DNA from: Gemmatimonadota bacterium
GTDB taxonomy: Bacteria > Gemmatimonadota > Gemmatimonadetes > Longimicrobiales > Gaopeijiaceae
Assembly (NCBI GenBank): GCA_007124095.1
Contig: SLFU01000235.1
Coordinates: 1 to 37,272 of the forward strand
Reading direction: 5' to 3'
DNA length: 37,272 nucleotides
In this document: one piece after another, positions 7,356-18,250 of the stretch
Layout of the letters: every line of letters begins with the position of its first letter
Numbering within the stretch: position 1 is the first letter of the stretch
The notes under the pieces: model-generated
The model's input: only the letters and a program-made list of their open reading frames with translations
Database searches by the model: none
What the model was told of the DNA's origin: nothing
Program-made: the position numbers and the translations under genes

Positions 7356-8336
7356 TCAGCCAGCTCCCCGCTCGCCGAACTTTATCCGCGGATCGTTCAT
7401 TCCCAGAAGGATGTCCGCGACGAGGTTGCCCAGGATGAGCATGAAGCCGCTCCCAAGCACCACGCCGACCACCAGGTACAGGTCCTGCGAGAGGACCGCC
7501 TCCAGGATCAACTGACCCATGCCCGGCCAGCTGTAAATGATCTCCACGAGCGCTGCCCCGCTCACGAGGAGCGCGAATTGGTATCCGAAGATCGTGATCA
7601 ACGGGTTGATCGCGTTCCTCAACGCGTGGACATAGATCACCCGGTGCTCCGGCAGACCCCGGGCCCGGGCCGTGGTGACGTACTGATGCCGAAGGACCTC
7701 GAGCATATTCCCCCGGGTGACCCGCTGGAGACCGGCCATCGCCCCGGTCGCGATGACGAAGACAGGGATTGCCATATGCAAAGCGATGTCCACAATCCGG
7801 CCCCACCAGGAGAGGTACTCGTGGTGTGCTGATGTCATACCACCCACCGGTATTCCCCCGATCTCGGCGGCGATCCACATGACGACGAGGCAGAGGAAGA
7901 AGTTCGGGATCGATAGCCCGACGAAGGCCAGGGTCGAGAGCACGCGGTCTGCCAGCTGATTCTGCTTGATTGCGCAGTAAATTCCCATGGGCAAGGCCAT
8001 CAGCCAGGTGAAGAGAATCACCATCGTCATGAGAAAGATCGTGTTCCGGAGGTGCTCCCAGACCAGCCCGGCGACCGGGCGCTCGTGGACGAAGGAGAAG
8101 CCCATGTCGCCTCGCGCCAGGTTCGCGAGCCAGCGGCCGTACTGGACGAGAATCGGGTCATCGAGGCCGTATCGCGCCGACATCTGGTCGACGACGTCGT
8201 CACCGATCTGGGGGTTCATCCGGAGTTGGGCGAGATAGTCTCCCGGCGCGAGCTGGATCATCATGAAGGTCAGAAACGATGCCGCCAGGAGGAGGACCGA
8301 GGCGATCAGAAGTCTTCGGATCGTGAACCCGATCAT
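7356..8336 (-). CDS. oppB: Peptide/nickel-type ABC transporter permease (OppB/DppB)
   Basis: A 326-aa inner-membrane permease with six expected helices. The N-terminus MIGFTIRRLLIASVLLLAAS and the following FLTFMMIQLAPGD are classic for OppB/DppB. The EAA-type loop is LRHQYVTTARARGLPEHRVIYVHALRNAI. It begins three bases after the stop of the binding-protein gene, and the whole importer is clearly one transcription unit. Confidence 0.9.
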   Translation of the reverse strand: MIGFTIRRLLIASVLLLAASFLTFMMIQLAPGDYLAQLRMNPQIGDDVVDQMSARYGLDDPILVQYGRWLANLARGDMGFSFVHERPVAGLVWEHLRNTIFLMTMVILFTWLMALPMGIYCAIKQNQLADRVLSTLAFVGLSIPNFFLCLVVMWIAAEIGGIPVGGMTSAHHEYLSWWGRIVDIALHMAIPVFVIATGAMAGLQRVTRGNMLEVLRHQYVTTARARGLPEHRVIYVHALRNAINPLITIFGYQFALLVSGAALVEIIYSWPGMGQLILEAVLSQDLYLVVGVVLGSGFMLILGNLVADILLGMNDPRIKFGERGAG

Positions 8337-8339
8337 CCC

Positions 8340-10154
8340 CTACTCGCTCCGCACTGCGATGCGCTCGAGGTTGTGCAGGGAGCCGCCGAGGGGTGCGGGC
8401 TCCACGTTTTCAAGACGGTTTCGGACGGCGAAGATCATCTCCTCGTTCGGGAGGAAGATCAAAGGGAGTTGCTCCGCGACGAGCTCCTGCCAGTGGAAGT
8501 AGAGCTCCCGCCGCCGATCCTCATCCACCTCCCGCACCGCGTCCACGAAGATCTGATCGATCTCGGCTTCCCAGGGCCGCTCCGGCTCGTCCTGGAAGGG
8601 ATGCCACATGTGTAGCCCGCCGGATGAGACCCAGACGTTGCTTCCGAAGTGGGGATCGGGGCCTCCCGTCAGGCCCATCACTACCACCTCCCAGTCGAAG
8701 GTGAAGCTCAACTGGTTGACGAGGGCATTGAAGTCGATCTGGTTGAAGCCCACGTCGAGGCCGATGTCGGAGAGGTCGCGACGGACCATCTGCGCCATCC
8801 GGACCCGCGTGTCCGAGCCTGCGTTTGTCACGATGATGAAGCGGATCGGGTTCCCGTCGGAGTCCTGCCGGATCCCGTCTCCGATGCGGTCAACGTATCC
8901 GGCTTCGTCGAGGATCTCCCTCGCACGGTCGGGATCGTAGTGATAGCGACGCACTTCCGGATGGTGAAAAGGCCCCTGGGAGGGACTGAGCGGCCCCCAC
9001 ATCGGGATCCCCAACCCGTTCATGACGATGCGGATGATCTCCTCCCGGTCGATCGCATACGAGACGGCTCGGCGGAAGTCCACATCGTTGAACCAGGCTG
9101 CCTTGACCGGATCGAGAAAGGGCTCTCCGGTTTCGGGATTCACCCCAGTGTTCTGGTTCAACGCGAGAAAGGTGATGCCGGTAGCGGGCCCGACTCGTTT
9201 AAGGCGGAAGTCGAACCGCTCGCGTTCAGGGCTCAGGAGGGGGTAGTACTGGGCAGGTACCGCGATCAGATCCAGCTCTCCCAGACGGAACTTCTGGATC
9301 TGGACGTCGAGGTTTTGCACGATCTCGAACTGAACACGCTCCAGGTACGGGAGGGGCGCTCCGTCCTCGTCCCGCTCGAAGTAGTGCGGGTTCCTCTGGA
9401 GGACCACCCGCTGCCCGGGGCGGTACTCCTCCAGAGTGAACGGGCCGTTCACCACGATCGAACTCGGGTCGGTCCCAACCCCCCACTCGGATTCGAAGGT
9501 TCCGGCATCGACCCGGTCCTCGAGGACGTGGCGCGGAAGGATCCCCAGCGCGGCCGCCCTGGGAAAGGGGGCGTAGGGTTGGGAGAATTCGAATCGGACG
9601 CGGGTGTCGGAGAGGACCGTGACCTCGGGAGTCTCCCCCTCCACGGTCAAGATGTCCCGGCCCGATGCCGCGATGTCGGGGTTCAGGTAGAGCCGGTCGT
9701 AGGTGAACTTCACATCGTCCGCGGAAAGCGGCTCCCCATCCGACCATCGGAGATTGTCCCGGAGGGTGAACTCCCAGGCCCGTCCTCCATCCAGGGATTT
9801 CCAGTCAGTAGCGAGATGGGGGAGGACTTCCCCCGTTACACCGTCACTCCGGGTGAGCCCGATGAACAATTGGTCCGTAATGGCCGTGCTGGAAGTTTCC
9901 CTTGCGACCACGGGATTGAAGGTCCGTGGAGGAGTGACCGATGAGACGACCAGCCGGTTTCGGTGGTCACCGGAGGGTTCAGGGAGACCGCACCCGGATG
10001 CCATGACCGCAACGAGGGCGAGGAGCGGCCCGATAGCGGCGGGCTGGGATCGGCCCCAACGGTCTCCCGGCACGCGAGCCCGGCTCTCGGCGAGGGGGCC
10101 GAACGCGCCGAATTTGCAACGGAAGAGGAAGTTCGGCCGGAATGCAGGTTTCAT
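8340..10154 (-). CDS. Lipoprotein solute-binding protein of the peptide/nickel ABC importer (SBP family 5)
   Basis: A 604-aa extracellular binding protein of the family that includes OppA, DppA and NikA. From the chosen ATG there is a basic N-terminal stretch, then a hydrophobic segment ending in VMASGC, a lipobox whose Cys would be lipidated. The rest has the SBP_bac_5 pattern: TFNPVVARETSS, the DNLRWSDGEPLSADDVKFTYDR motif and VDFRRAVSYAIDREEI. The open frame runs further upstream, but those extra residues look like antisense of the neighbouring methyltransferase gene, so 10154 is preferred. The 50-residue stretch before the lipobox is long, and the true start may be internal. The ligand, probably a peptide, cannot be named. 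Confidence 0.85.
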   Translation of the reverse strand: MKPAFRPNFLFRCKFGAFGPLAESRARVPGDRWGRSQPAAIGPLLALVAVMASGCGLPEPSGDHRNRLVVSSVTPPRTFNPVVARETSSTAITDQLFIGLTRSDGVTGEVLPHLATDWKSLDGGRAWEFTLRDNLRWSDGEPLSADDVKFTYDRLYLNPDIAASGRDILTVEGETPEVTVLSDTRVRFEFSQPYAPFPRAAALGILPRHVLEDRVDAGTFESEWGVGTDPSSIVVNGPFTLEEYRPGQRVVLQRNPHYFERDEDGAPLPYLERVQFEIVQNLDVQIQKFRLGELDLIAVPAQYYPLLSPERERFDFRLKRVGPATGITFLALNQNTGVNPETGEPFLDPVKAAWFNDVDFRRAVSYAIDREEIIRIVMNGLGIPMWGPLSPSQGPFHHPEVRRYHYDPDRAREILDEAGYVDRIGDGIRQDSDGNPIRFIIVTNAGSDTRVRMAQMVRRDLSDIGLDVGFNQIDFNALVNQLSFTFDWEVVVMGLTGGPDPHFGSNVWVSSGGLHMWHPFQDEPERPWEAEIDQIFVDAVREVDEDRRRELYFHWQELVAEQLPLIFLPNEEMIFAVRNRLENVEPAPLGGSLHNLERIAVRSE

Positions 10155-10289
10155 ACGAGGGCGCTGGGGGCTCGTTTCCGGGTTGGCCGGGTTAGCGGGG
10201 TGGAGTGGTACCCATGAAAGTGCGAAGATATTCCGCGAGGACATCCTATAGGCTCCGGGGTGGGATGCACCAGAGGAGGATCCCCAGGT

Positions 10290-10868
10290 ATGGAGGAGGG
10301 TCGGAGCTCCCGCTGGGACGAGAGGTATGCCGAAGGGGACTGGGTCGACGGAAGCGAACCGGCGGCGATCCTCATCGATGCGGAAGTATCGCTTCCCGCC
10401 GGGGGGATCGCATTCGATGCCGCCTGCGGCGCGGGGCGAAACGCCCTCTGGCTCGCGGAGCGGGGCTGGAAGGTCCTGGCCGCCGACCTCTCGCTCGAGG
10501 GACTGCGCCGTCTCCGGTCCCGGATTCGGGTCGGGGTGCACCGCATCCAGCCCGTGCTGGCCGACCTGTCCAACCCTCCCCTGGGTCCCGGGACGGTCGA
10601 TCTGGTGGTGAACAGCTACTTCCTGCTTCGCCCCCTCCTCCCGGTCCTCCTTGGGGCCCTCCGGCCCGGAGGGCTCCTCCTCTTCGAGACCTTCAGCGTC
10701 CTGGAGATCGACGAGCTGGGAGGTGACATTCGCCGGGACTTCGCGGTTAGGCGCGGAGAGCTCCTCGAAGTGGCCCGGGGGTTCGAAGTGCTCCTTCACG
10801 AAGAGGGGGTGTTCGACCGCGGGGAGGGCGAGAGGGGCCTCGCCAGGTTGGTCGCCCGCAAGCCATAG
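10290..10868 (+). CDS. Class I SAM-dependent methyltransferase (TehB-like)
   Basis: A 192-aa cytoplasmic methyltransferase. It opens with SRWDERYAEGDW, common in small TehB/YjhP-like enzymes, followed by the SAM-binding motif AFDAACGAGRNALWLAERG (about 40-58), the acidic end of strand 2 (LAADLS) and the post-motif VDLVVNSYFLLRPLLP. GAGGAGGA nine bases upstream supports the start at 10290; a GTG at 10260 in the same frame is less likely. It is divergent from the peptide importer and convergent with argG. The substrate is unknown. Confidence 0.82.
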   Translation: MEEGRSSRWDERYAEGDWVDGSEPAAILIDAEVSLPAGGIAFDAACGAGRNALWLAERGWKVLAADLSLEGLRRLRSRIRVGVHRIQPVLADLSNPPLGPGTVDLVVNSYFLLRPLLPVLLGALRPGGLLLFETFSVLEIDELGGDIRRDFAVRRGELLEVARGFEVLLHEEGVFDRGEGERGLARLVARKP

Positions 10869-10907
10869 CTCCCACTTCTCGTAACCGACTTCGTAACCGG
10901 GCCCGCC

Positions 10908-12155
10908 TCACTCCGGGTGGTCGTCCTCGCCGGCCCTCCCAAGGATCAGCTTGTGCGCCCTGAGGCGGAGAGCATTGATGCGGATGAAGCCCCGGGCGTC
11001 CTCCTGATCGTAACCCCCGGCTACGTCCATGGAAGAGAGCTCCTGATCGTAGAGGGAGCTCGAGGACTGCCGCCCTTTGGGGATGACGTTTCCCTTGTAG
11101 AGTTCGATCCGGACACTCCCATCGATCAAGTGTTCCGACTGTCGAAAAGCGGCCTGAATGAAATCCATTTCGGGGGAGAACCAGAAGCCGTTGTAGATCA
11201 CCTTCGCGAAGCGGGGAGAGAGCATGTCGCGGAGGCGCAGAACCTCACGATCCATCGCGATCCCCTCGAGGTCCCGGAGCGCGTGATGAAGGATCGTCCC
11301 ACCCGGCGTCTCATACACGCCCCGTGACTTGATCCCGACGTATCGGTTCTCGACCATGTCGACCCGACCGATTCCGTGGCGGCCTCCCACCTCATTCAGG
11401 TACTCGAAGAGCTCGACCGGTTCGGAAAAGAGGGTGCCGTCGTCCAGGTTCTCGACCTGAATCGGGATCGCGTTCTTGAAGTGGATTTCGAGGGTGGTGC
11501 CCTCTGCCGGAGCGTCCTTGGGGGAAGCCGTCAGCTTGAAGATGTCGTCCGGAGGCGACCAGGAGGGGTCCTCCAACGCACCGGCTTCGTAGGATCGGTG
11601 CATCAGGTTCTCGTCGCTCGAGTAGGGCTTGTCGGCGGAGGCTTCGACCGGGATTCCTGCCGCCCGGGCGAAGGCAAGGAGGTCGGCTCGTCCCTGAAAG
11701 CGCTCCAGGAACTCCCGTTCCTTCCACGGGGCGATCACTCCGAGCTGCGGGGCCAGGGCGGCGAACGCCAGCTCGAAGCGTACCTGATCGTTTCCCTTTC
11801 CAGTCGCTCCGTGCGCGAGGTACCCGGCGCCCTCGTCGAGGGCGATCTCGACCTGCCGCTTCGCGATCACGGGTCGGGCGAGCGCGGTTCCCAGGAGATA
11901 GCGATTCTCGTAGATCGCGTTGCCTGCGATGGCGGGAAAGATGAAGTCGCGGACGAACTCCTCCTTGAGGTCCTCCACAAAGACCTTGCTTGCCCCGGTG
12001 GCCTTCGCGCGCTCGGCGACTTCCTCGAATTCCTCCTTCTGCCCCACGTCGGCCACATACGCGATCACCTCGTACCCTCGCTGCATGAGGATCTTGAGGA
12101 TGCACGCCGTGTCGAGTCCTCCGCTGTATGCCAGCACCACTTTCTTGTCGCTCAA
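10908..12155 (-). CDS. argG: Argininosuccinate synthase
   Basis: Catalyses ATP-dependent condensation of citrulline and aspartate in arginine biosynthesis. The 415-aa protein has the N-terminal P-loop-like motif [15 protein letters not shown] (DTS is usual; here DTA), [32 protein letters not shown], and a C-terminal tail with IELYKGNV and [11 protein letters not shown] chose a TTG start at 12155 ([13 protein letters not shown]) because GGAGAGG lies just upstream and family members begin at this point; the open frame continues upstream without homology. It follows the membrane/flavoprotein fusion gene by 37 bases on the same strand and may share its transcript. Confidence 0.92.
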   Translation of the reverse strand: MSDKKVVLAYSGGLDTACILKILMQRGYEVIAYVADVGQKEEFEEVAERAKATGASKVFVEDLKEEFVRDFIFPAIAGNAIYENRYLLGTALARPVIAKRQVEIALDEGAGYLAHGATGKGNDQVRFELAFAALAPQLGVIAPWKEREFLERFQGRADLLAFARAAGIPVEASADKPYSSDENLMHRSYEAGALEDPSWSPPDDIFKLTASPKDAPAEGTTLEIHFKNAIPIQVENLDDGTLFSEPVELFEYLNEVGGRHGIGRVDMVENRYVGIKSRGVYETPGGTILHHALRDLEGIAMDREVLRLRDMLSPRFAKVIYNGFWFSPEMDFIQAAFRQSEHLIDGSVRIELYKGNVIPKGRQSSSSLYDQELSSMDVAGGYDQEDARGFIRINALRLRAHKLILGRAGEDDHPE

Positions 12156-12192
12156 TTTCCCTCTCCCCGAAGTTGATGGGGTGTGCGTGTGA

Positions 12193-14328
12193 TCACCCGG
12201 TCCGCCACGCGTGATAGCGCTCCAGGAGCCGCAGTGCCCGCTCGGGTGCATTGGCCCGTTTCCACTCGCCCGCCACGAACTTGTTGGCCTCGGCCAGCGT
12301 CGGGTAGGTGTGGATCGTACCCAGAATCTTGTTCAGACCGAGACCGTGCTTGATGGCGAGGGTGAATTCCGCAATGAGGTCCCCCGCATGCTCACCGACG
12401 ATCACGGCGCCCAGAATCCGATCCTTGCCGGGTTTCGTCAGGACTTTGACGAAACCGTGCGCCTCCTCGTCGGTAATCGCCCGATCCAACCCGCTAAGGT
12501 CGTATCGCGCGACCGCATATTCCACCCCTCGCTCCTTCGCCTCTTCTTCGCTGAGGCCGACGCGGGCCACTTCCGGATCGGTGAAGGTCGCGTGAGGGAG
12601 GGCCGAATAGTCGACCTTGAAGCGCTTGAAGGGATTGCTGAAGAGAGAGTTCACCGCGGCATGCCATGCCTGATGGCTGGCAGCGTGCGTGAACTGGTAG
12701 GGCCCGACACAGTCGCCGCAGGCGTAGATCGTCGGTACGCGTGTCCGGAGATAGTCGTCCGTTTCGATCCGCCCGTTCTTGAGGGTCACCCCGACCTCGT
12801 CGAGACCGAACCCTTCGGTCCTCGCCTCCCTGCCAACCGCGACGAGAAGGGTGTCGAAGGGAAGTCGTACGGTCTCCTCTCCGCACTGGGCCACGGCGTA
12901 CCTCTCAGTGCCGTCAACTTCGAAGGCGGCCACTCGGTGGTTGGTACGCACCTCGACCCCCTCCTTACGGAGCCTCTTCTCGATCACCTCCGAAACCTCG
13001 GGGTCCTCGATGCTGAGGAGTCGGGGCAGCATCTCGACCTGCGTCACTTCGGCTCCAAGGCGCTGGAAGCTCTGCGCGAGCTCGCATCCGATCGGGCCGC
13101 CTCCCAGGACCAGGAGCCTTCCGGGATTCTCCGTGATCGACCAGATCGTGTCGGAGGTGTGGTATTCGACCCCTTCGATTCCCGGGATCGGGGGCACGAA
13201 AGGGCGTGCACCCGTGGCGACCACGATGTGGCGGGTCGTCAGGGAGCGGCCGTCGACCTCCACCGACCAAGGACCGGTGATCTTGGCCTCGCCCTTGATT
13301 ACCTCCACTCCGAGTCTCTCGTAGCGCTCGGGCGAGTCATGGGGTTCGATCTGAGCGACGATACGTCTCACACGGGCCATGATGTCCGCGAACTCATGCC
13401 GGGAGTTGGCCTCCCTGATGCCGAACTCCTCGTGACGCTCCACCTGAGAGACGAACTTCGCCGAGCGAATGAACGCCTTGGACGGAACGCACCCAGTGTT
13501 GAGACAGTCGCCTCCCATCTCGTGTTTCTCGATGAGGGTCACGTTCGCCTTGACCATCGCCGCGATGTAGGAAGTCACCAGCCCGGCCGCTCCCGCTCCA
13601 ATCACCACGAGGTTCCGGTCGAAGCTCTTCGGCTTCGGCCACCCGCGGAGTGCCCGCCGTCGCTGGATGCCTCGGGCGATCCATCGGGCCACGAGTGGAA
13701 AGATGCCCAGCAGGGCGAAGGCCCCGATGAGTTGTGGCGAAAGGATCCCCGCGACCGAGTCGATCTGTGCGAGCTGCGTGCCGGCGTTGACATAGACCAC
13801 GGTGCCCGGGAGCATCCCGATCTGACTCACCACGAAGAAGGTGAGGAGCTTCATCGGGGTGAGCGCCATCACCAGGTTGATCACAAAGAAGGGGAACGCG
13901 GGCACCAGTCGCAGTAGGAAGAGGTAGAGCGCGCCGTCCCGCTCCACACCCTCGTTCACCGCCTCCAGGTGCTTCGCGAACCGGGCTTGCACCGCATCGC
14001 GGAAGAGGAAGCGAGCGACCAGAAAGGCCAGGGCCGCGCCGATCGTGGAGGCGAAGGAGACGATCACCGTTCCCCAGAGAAGCCCGAAAATCGCGCCTCC
14101 GACCAGGGTCATGATTGCCGCGCCCGGGAGGGAGAGCGCGGTAACGAGCACGTAGATGCCCGCGAAGAGTCCCATGGTGAGTGAGGTGTTTTCTGTGTAG
14201 AAGGCCTCGATGGTGGCCTGTTGGGCCCTGAAGGACTCCAGGGTCAGGAACCGACCGAGGTCGGCCGCGAAGAAGGCGACGACCATTGCGATCAGCGTTG
14301 CGGCGATGAGGAACTTGCTGAGCTTCAT
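12193..14328 (-). CDS. TVP38/VTT membrane domain fused to a lipoamide dehydrogenase/MerA-like flavoprotein
   Basis: A 711-aa fusion. Residues 1-225 form a TVP38/TMEM64 (VTT/SNARE-associated) domain with about six hydrophobic segments and the family motif around [17 protein letters not shown]. Residues 239-711 form a complete disulfide-type flavoprotein: FAD motif GAGAAG (244-249), redox pair Cys275/Cys280 in [13 protein letters not shown], second nucleotide motif [13 protein letters not shown], and a C-terminal dimerisation domain. In HTYPTLAE (673-680) the position of the lipoamide dehydrogenase base His is Tyr675, as in mercuric-reductase-like relatives; the MerA C-terminal Cys pair is absent. 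The start at 14328 (MKLSKF) is preferred over 14373. The membrane domain probably holds the reductase at the inner membrane; the electron acceptor is unknown. Confidence 0.87.
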   Translation of the reverse strand: MKLSKFLIAATLIAMVVAFFAADLGRFLTLESFRAQQATIEAFYTENTSLTMGLFAGIYVLVTALSLPGAAIMTLVGGAIFGLLWGTVIVSFASTIGAALAFLVARFLFRDAVQARFAKHLEAVNEGVERDGALYLFLLRLVPAFPFFVINLVMALTPMKLLTFFVVSQIGMLPGTVVYVNAGTQLAQIDSVAGILSPQLIGAFALLGIFPLVARWIARGIQRRRALRGWPKPKSFDRNLVVIGAGAAGLVTSYIAAMVKANVTLIEKHEMGGDCLNTGCVPSKAFIRSAKFVSQVERHEEFGIREANSRHEFADIMARVRRIVAQIEPHDSPERYERLGVEVIKGEAKITGPWSVEVDGRSLTTRHIVVATGARPFVPPIPGIEGVEYHTSDTIWSITENPGRLLVLGGGPIGCELAQSFQRLGAEVTQVEMLPRLLSIEDPEVSEVIEKRLRKEGVEVRTNHRVAAFEVDGTERYAVAQCGEETVRLPFDTLLVAVGREARTEGFGLDEVGVTLKNGRIETDDYLRTRVPTIYACGDCVGPYQFTHAASHQAWHAAVNSLFSNPFKRFKVDYSALPHATFTDPEVARVGLSEEEAKERGVEYAVARYDLSGLDRAITDEEAHGFVKVLTKPGKDRILGAVIVGEHAGDLIAEFTLAIKHGLGLNKILGTIHTYPTLAEANKFVAGEWKRANAPERALRLLERYHAWRTG

Positions 14329-14424
14329 CGGGGCGTTTCCCTTTGAGTGACGGGTCTGAGGTCCCTCTGGCATCCGGGCGTCCTGGAAAAGTCATGAGCC
14401 AGCCCGCCGGTTCCCCGGCGGACC

Positions 14425-14466
14425 GGATGCACGGCATCGTATCCGCTGGATGCACGGCATCGTATC
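14425..14466. repeat. Tandem palindromic operator-like repeats
   Basis: GGATGCACGGCATCGTATC occurs at 14425-14443 and again, unchanged, at 14448-14466. Each copy contains the perfect palindrome GATGC-ACG-GCATC. The palindrome centres are 23 bp apart, about two turns of DNA, so two dimers could bind on the same face. Position in a divergent promoter region suggests an operator for metYX, for the fusion gene, or for both. Confidence 0.6.
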
Positions 14467-14589
14467 TGAATGGGCCCCGGCATGGCGAATTCGGCTGGAC
14501 AGGCGCGCGCGGTGCGCGATACCTTCGGGGGTGCCTCCAAGCCGCACTCGTGCGTTCGAGACACGAAAACTCGCAAGACTCCGGAACTT

Positions 14590-14629
14590 GCAAGCTCCTC
14601 CGGCGAGGAAGCTCCTTGCTGCGCCGGAG
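14590..14629 (+). promoter_or_regulatory. Mutually exclusive hairpins upstream of metY (possible attenuator or riboswitch)
   Basis: Hairpin 1: TCCTC (14596-14600) pairs with GAGGA (14605-14609), optionally extended by GCAAG (14590-14594) with CTTGC (14615-14619). Hairpin 2: CTCCGGCG (14598-14605) pairs with CGCCGGAG (14622-14629). The left arm of hairpin 2 lies inside hairpin 1, so they exclude each other. Downstream, the Shine-Dalgarno sequence itself sits in GGGA-GAGC-TCCC. This may be a genuine switch or only GC-rich coincidence. Confidence 0.35.
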
Positions 14630-14640
14630 CGCATCCGTGA

Positions 14641-15963
<1,323 letters not shown>

Positions 15964-15973
15964 CCTGCGCGCA

Positions 15974-16012
15974 CCGGAGGGGAGCGTCTCGGACCGGGAT
16001 GCTCCCCTCCGG
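15974..16012 (+). promoter_or_regulatory. Strong intra-operon hairpin between metY and metX
   Basis: CCGGAGGGGAGC (15974-15985) pairs perfectly with GCTCCCCTCCGG (16001-16012) around a 15-base loop. No T-run follows and metX starts 21 bases later, so it is more likely an RNA-stability or partial attenuation element than a full terminator. Confidence 0.55.
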
Positions 16013-16032
16013 CGTGTGGACCGGAGACGTCC

Positions 16033-17112
16033 ATGCCGAACATCCAGAGTCGAACGCATCGAGCCTCGGTCGGAGCGCTCAGCCTGAGGGCCGGCGACCG
16101 GCTGCCGGAAGTGGAGGTGGCCTATGAGCAATACGGGGAGCTGTCTCCCGTCGGAGACAATGCCGTAGTTGTTTGCCACGCACTTACCGGGAGTGCTCGC
16201 GCCGCCGGTGAGACGGGTTGGTGGGATCCGATGATCGGGCCCGGCGCTCCGCTCGATACGGACCGCTATGCGGTCTTTTGCGCCAACATCCTGGGGAGCT
16301 GCTACGGCACGACCGGCCCCCTTTCCGCCGACCCGAGCACGGGGGAGGCGTATGGCCCGGCCTTCCCTCGGATCAACGTACGGGACATGGTCGAGGTCCA
16401 ACGTCGGCTCCTCGATCAGCTCGGGGTCCGGTCGATCGTGACTGTGGTCGGGGGCTCGCTGGGAGGCCTCCAGGTGCTCGAGTGGGCGGCCCAGGCACCG
16501 GAGGAGGTGCGCTCGATCATTCCGATCGGCTGCTCGCTCTCCCACTCGGCCTGGGCGATCGGGTTCAACGAGACGGCTCGGCAGGCCATCCGCGCGGATG
16601 TGGACTGGCATGGCGGGGACTACCTCCGGAAGGGAACGAAACCGGAGGCCGGGCTCGCTCTCGCCCGTATGATCGCGATGCTCAGCTACCGTTCCGAGCG
16701 ATCGTTTCGCGCCCGCTTCGGCCGGGACCGCCGGGCTCGGGGGGACGAGGGGGCGGGAACCTACGAGGTCGAATCCTATCTCCACTATCAAGGTGAGAAG
16801 TTCGTCGAGCGGTTCGACGCCAATTGCTACGTCCACATCACCCACGCGATGGATGATTTCGACGTCGCCGAGGGCAGGGGGACCGCGGCGGTCGCGCTCC
16901 AACGGTTTCGGGGCTCCGCCCTCGTGCTCGGGATCGACTCGGACGTGCTCTATCCCCCGCACGAGCAGCATGAGATCGTCGAAGTGCTCCGCGGGAACGG
17001 AAACGCGGCGGAGTATCGCGAGATCGAATCGCCCCACGGCCACGACGCCTTCCTCATCGAGTGGGAGCAGCTCGGGGATCACCTGCGAGATTTCCTCTCG
17101 ACCGTCGAGTAG
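16033..17112 (+). CDS. metX: Homoserine O-acetyltransferase
   Basis: A 359-aa alpha/beta-hydrolase-fold enzyme that acetylates homoserine for MetY. The nucleophile Ser142 is in GGSLGGLQ (GGSMGGMQ in most members). The acid Asp304 is in GIDSDVLYPP and His337 in SPHGHDAFL completes the triad. CANILGSCYGTTGP and YLHYQGEKFVERFDANCY are family signatures; the latter belongs to acetyl- rather than succinyl-transferring members by general position, though specificity can switch. CGGAG lies seven bases before the ATG. It sits between metY and a phospholipase C-like gene. Confidence 0.92.
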   Translation: MPNIQSRTHRASVGALSLRAGDRLPEVEVAYEQYGELSPVGDNAVVVCHALTGSARAAGETGWWDPMIGPGAPLDTDRYAVFCANILGSCYGTTGPLSADPSTGEAYGPAFPRINVRDMVEVQRRLLDQLGVRSIVTVVGGSLGGLQVLEWAAQAPEEVRSIIPIGCSLSHSAWAIGFNETARQAIRADVDWHGGDYLRKGTKPEAGLALARMIAMLSYRSERSFRARFGRDRRARGDEGAGTYEVESYLHYQGEKFVERFDANCYVHITHAMDDFDVAEGRGTAAVALQRFRGSALVLGIDSDVLYPPHEQHEIVEVLRGNGNAAEYREIESPHGHDAFLIEWEQLGDHLRDFLSTVE

Positions 17113-17122
17113 GCACGGAACC

Positions 17123-18073
17123 ATGCCCTGCGCCACCATCCACCTCGTTCTCGCCGGAAAGGTTCTCGACGGTTGGGAGACCCACTCCGACCGCGCCCCG
17201 GTGCCGGTCCGGCGCCCGGAGATCCGAAACGCCTTCCTTCACGGAGCTCTGGCCCCGGATATGGGGTTCGTCCCCGGGGCCGATCGGCTCGTCTCGGAGG
17301 TGGCGCATTATCTTCAGCCCGCCGACCTGACTCGCGCCCTCCTCGACTCGGCGGAGTCGGGAGAGGAGCGGGCCTTCGCCTGGGGCTGGGCGTCGCACGT
17401 CCTGGGCGATATCGAGATCCATCCGCTCGTCGGCCGGGCCGTGGGGGAACGGCTCTACGGCGACCCGGATCGGCGGGTGGACGCGCTCGAGGACGTCGCG
17501 ACCCACGTCAGCCTGGAGGTCGGCCTGGACATCGCGGTTCTGGAGGCGGCTTCAGGAGTGCCCACCCCTCCGGCCCTCCCGCATTTCGACGATCGAACGA
17601 TTCACCATCTCGAGGGGGCTCTGTGCTGGACCTACGGGGTGTCGTGGGATGCGGCAGACCTTCTGACCTACCACCGGAGGGCGGTCTGGCTGACGCGTTG
17701 GTGGCCCCGAGTGCTTCGGATCCTCTCCGCAGGCCTGCAGGCGTCGAACTTGGAAAGGGAGTCTACCCTCGGCCGGCAGATCGTGGGAAGGTCCGTCGCA
17801 GCGGCCCGGAAGGTGGCGAGGCCGGGAAGCCCTGCAGCTGGACTCTTCTCCGCCCGGGTGCCGCCAACGTGGGTGATCCAGGCGGTGCACGAAGGAGTCG
17901 GTGGGTTTCCGGATCGGTTCCAGGCCTGGGTGGACGAGGAGATGGACAGCGCTCCGAACCGGAACCTGGAAACAGGAGGGGCCGCCGGACCCGGACTGGG
18001 CCATCCTGCCTCGGACGCCGTGGCTCGGAAGGTGCGAGAGATGAGACGCACCGCGGGACGGGCGCTTCGGTAG
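17123..18073 (+). CDS. Zinc-dependent phospholipase C-like protein
   Basis: A 316-aa protein that fits the zinc-dependent phospholipase C family. The N-terminal part has HLVLAGKVL, then FLHGALAPDMGF, VAHYL and AFAWGWASHVLGDIEIHPLVGR, which supply the spaced His and Asp residues used to bind zinc. The rest is helical, with TWVIQAVHEGV and a basic C-terminus. No signal peptide is evident, so it may act in the cytoplasm or be a non-lytic relative. The start at 17123 is ten bases after the metX stop; the open frame extends upstream only as metX antiframe. It is probably a passenger of the met operon; the link in function is not obvious. Confidence 0.75.
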   Translation: MPCATIHLVLAGKVLDGWETHSDRAPVPVRRPEIRNAFLHGALAPDMGFVPGADRLVSEVAHYLQPADLTRALLDSAESGEERAFAWGWASHVLGDIEIHPLVGRAVGERLYGDPDRRVDALEDVATHVSLEVGLDIAVLEAASGVPTPPALPHFDDRTIHHLEGALCWTYGVSWDAADLLTYHRRAVWLTRWWPRVLRILSAGLQASNLERESTLGRQIVGRSVAAARKVARPGSPAAGLFSARVPPTWVIQAVHEGVGGFPDRFQAWVDEEMDSAPNRNLETGGAAGPGLGHPASDAVARKVREMRRTAGRALR

Positions 18074-18075
18074 CC

Positions 18076-18104
18076 TTGGTCCGGAACTTCGTGATATGTT
18101 ATAC
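18076..18104 (+). promoter_or_regulatory. Candidate sigma-70-type promoter of gltA
   Basis: TTGGTC (18076-18081) and TTATAC (18099-18104) are separated by 17 bases, with a locally AT-rich stretch around the -10. This would give a leader of about 140 bases. TTCCGGAAC-like segments near 18080 and 18110 repeat around it. The match is moderate and other start points are possible. Confidence 0.35.
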
Positions 18105-18250
18105 CTCTTTCCGGAACGCGGGGTCGTCAGTGGTGTTGTTCTCAGCGGCCGGCCGCGGGACCAGTATACGGGGGTGAGCAGCGAGCGCCAGCGCCCTTAG
18201 ATGGCTTGAAATAACGTCGCTTCAACAATGTCGAATGAGGGAGGAGGAAT

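Noticed and set aside
12211-13917. A 568-codon plus-strand frame opposite the membrane/flavoprotein fusion
   Set aside because: The minus strand encodes complete FAD, redox-active Cys and VTT motifs; the plus-strand translation is Asp/His/Arg-rich without domains.
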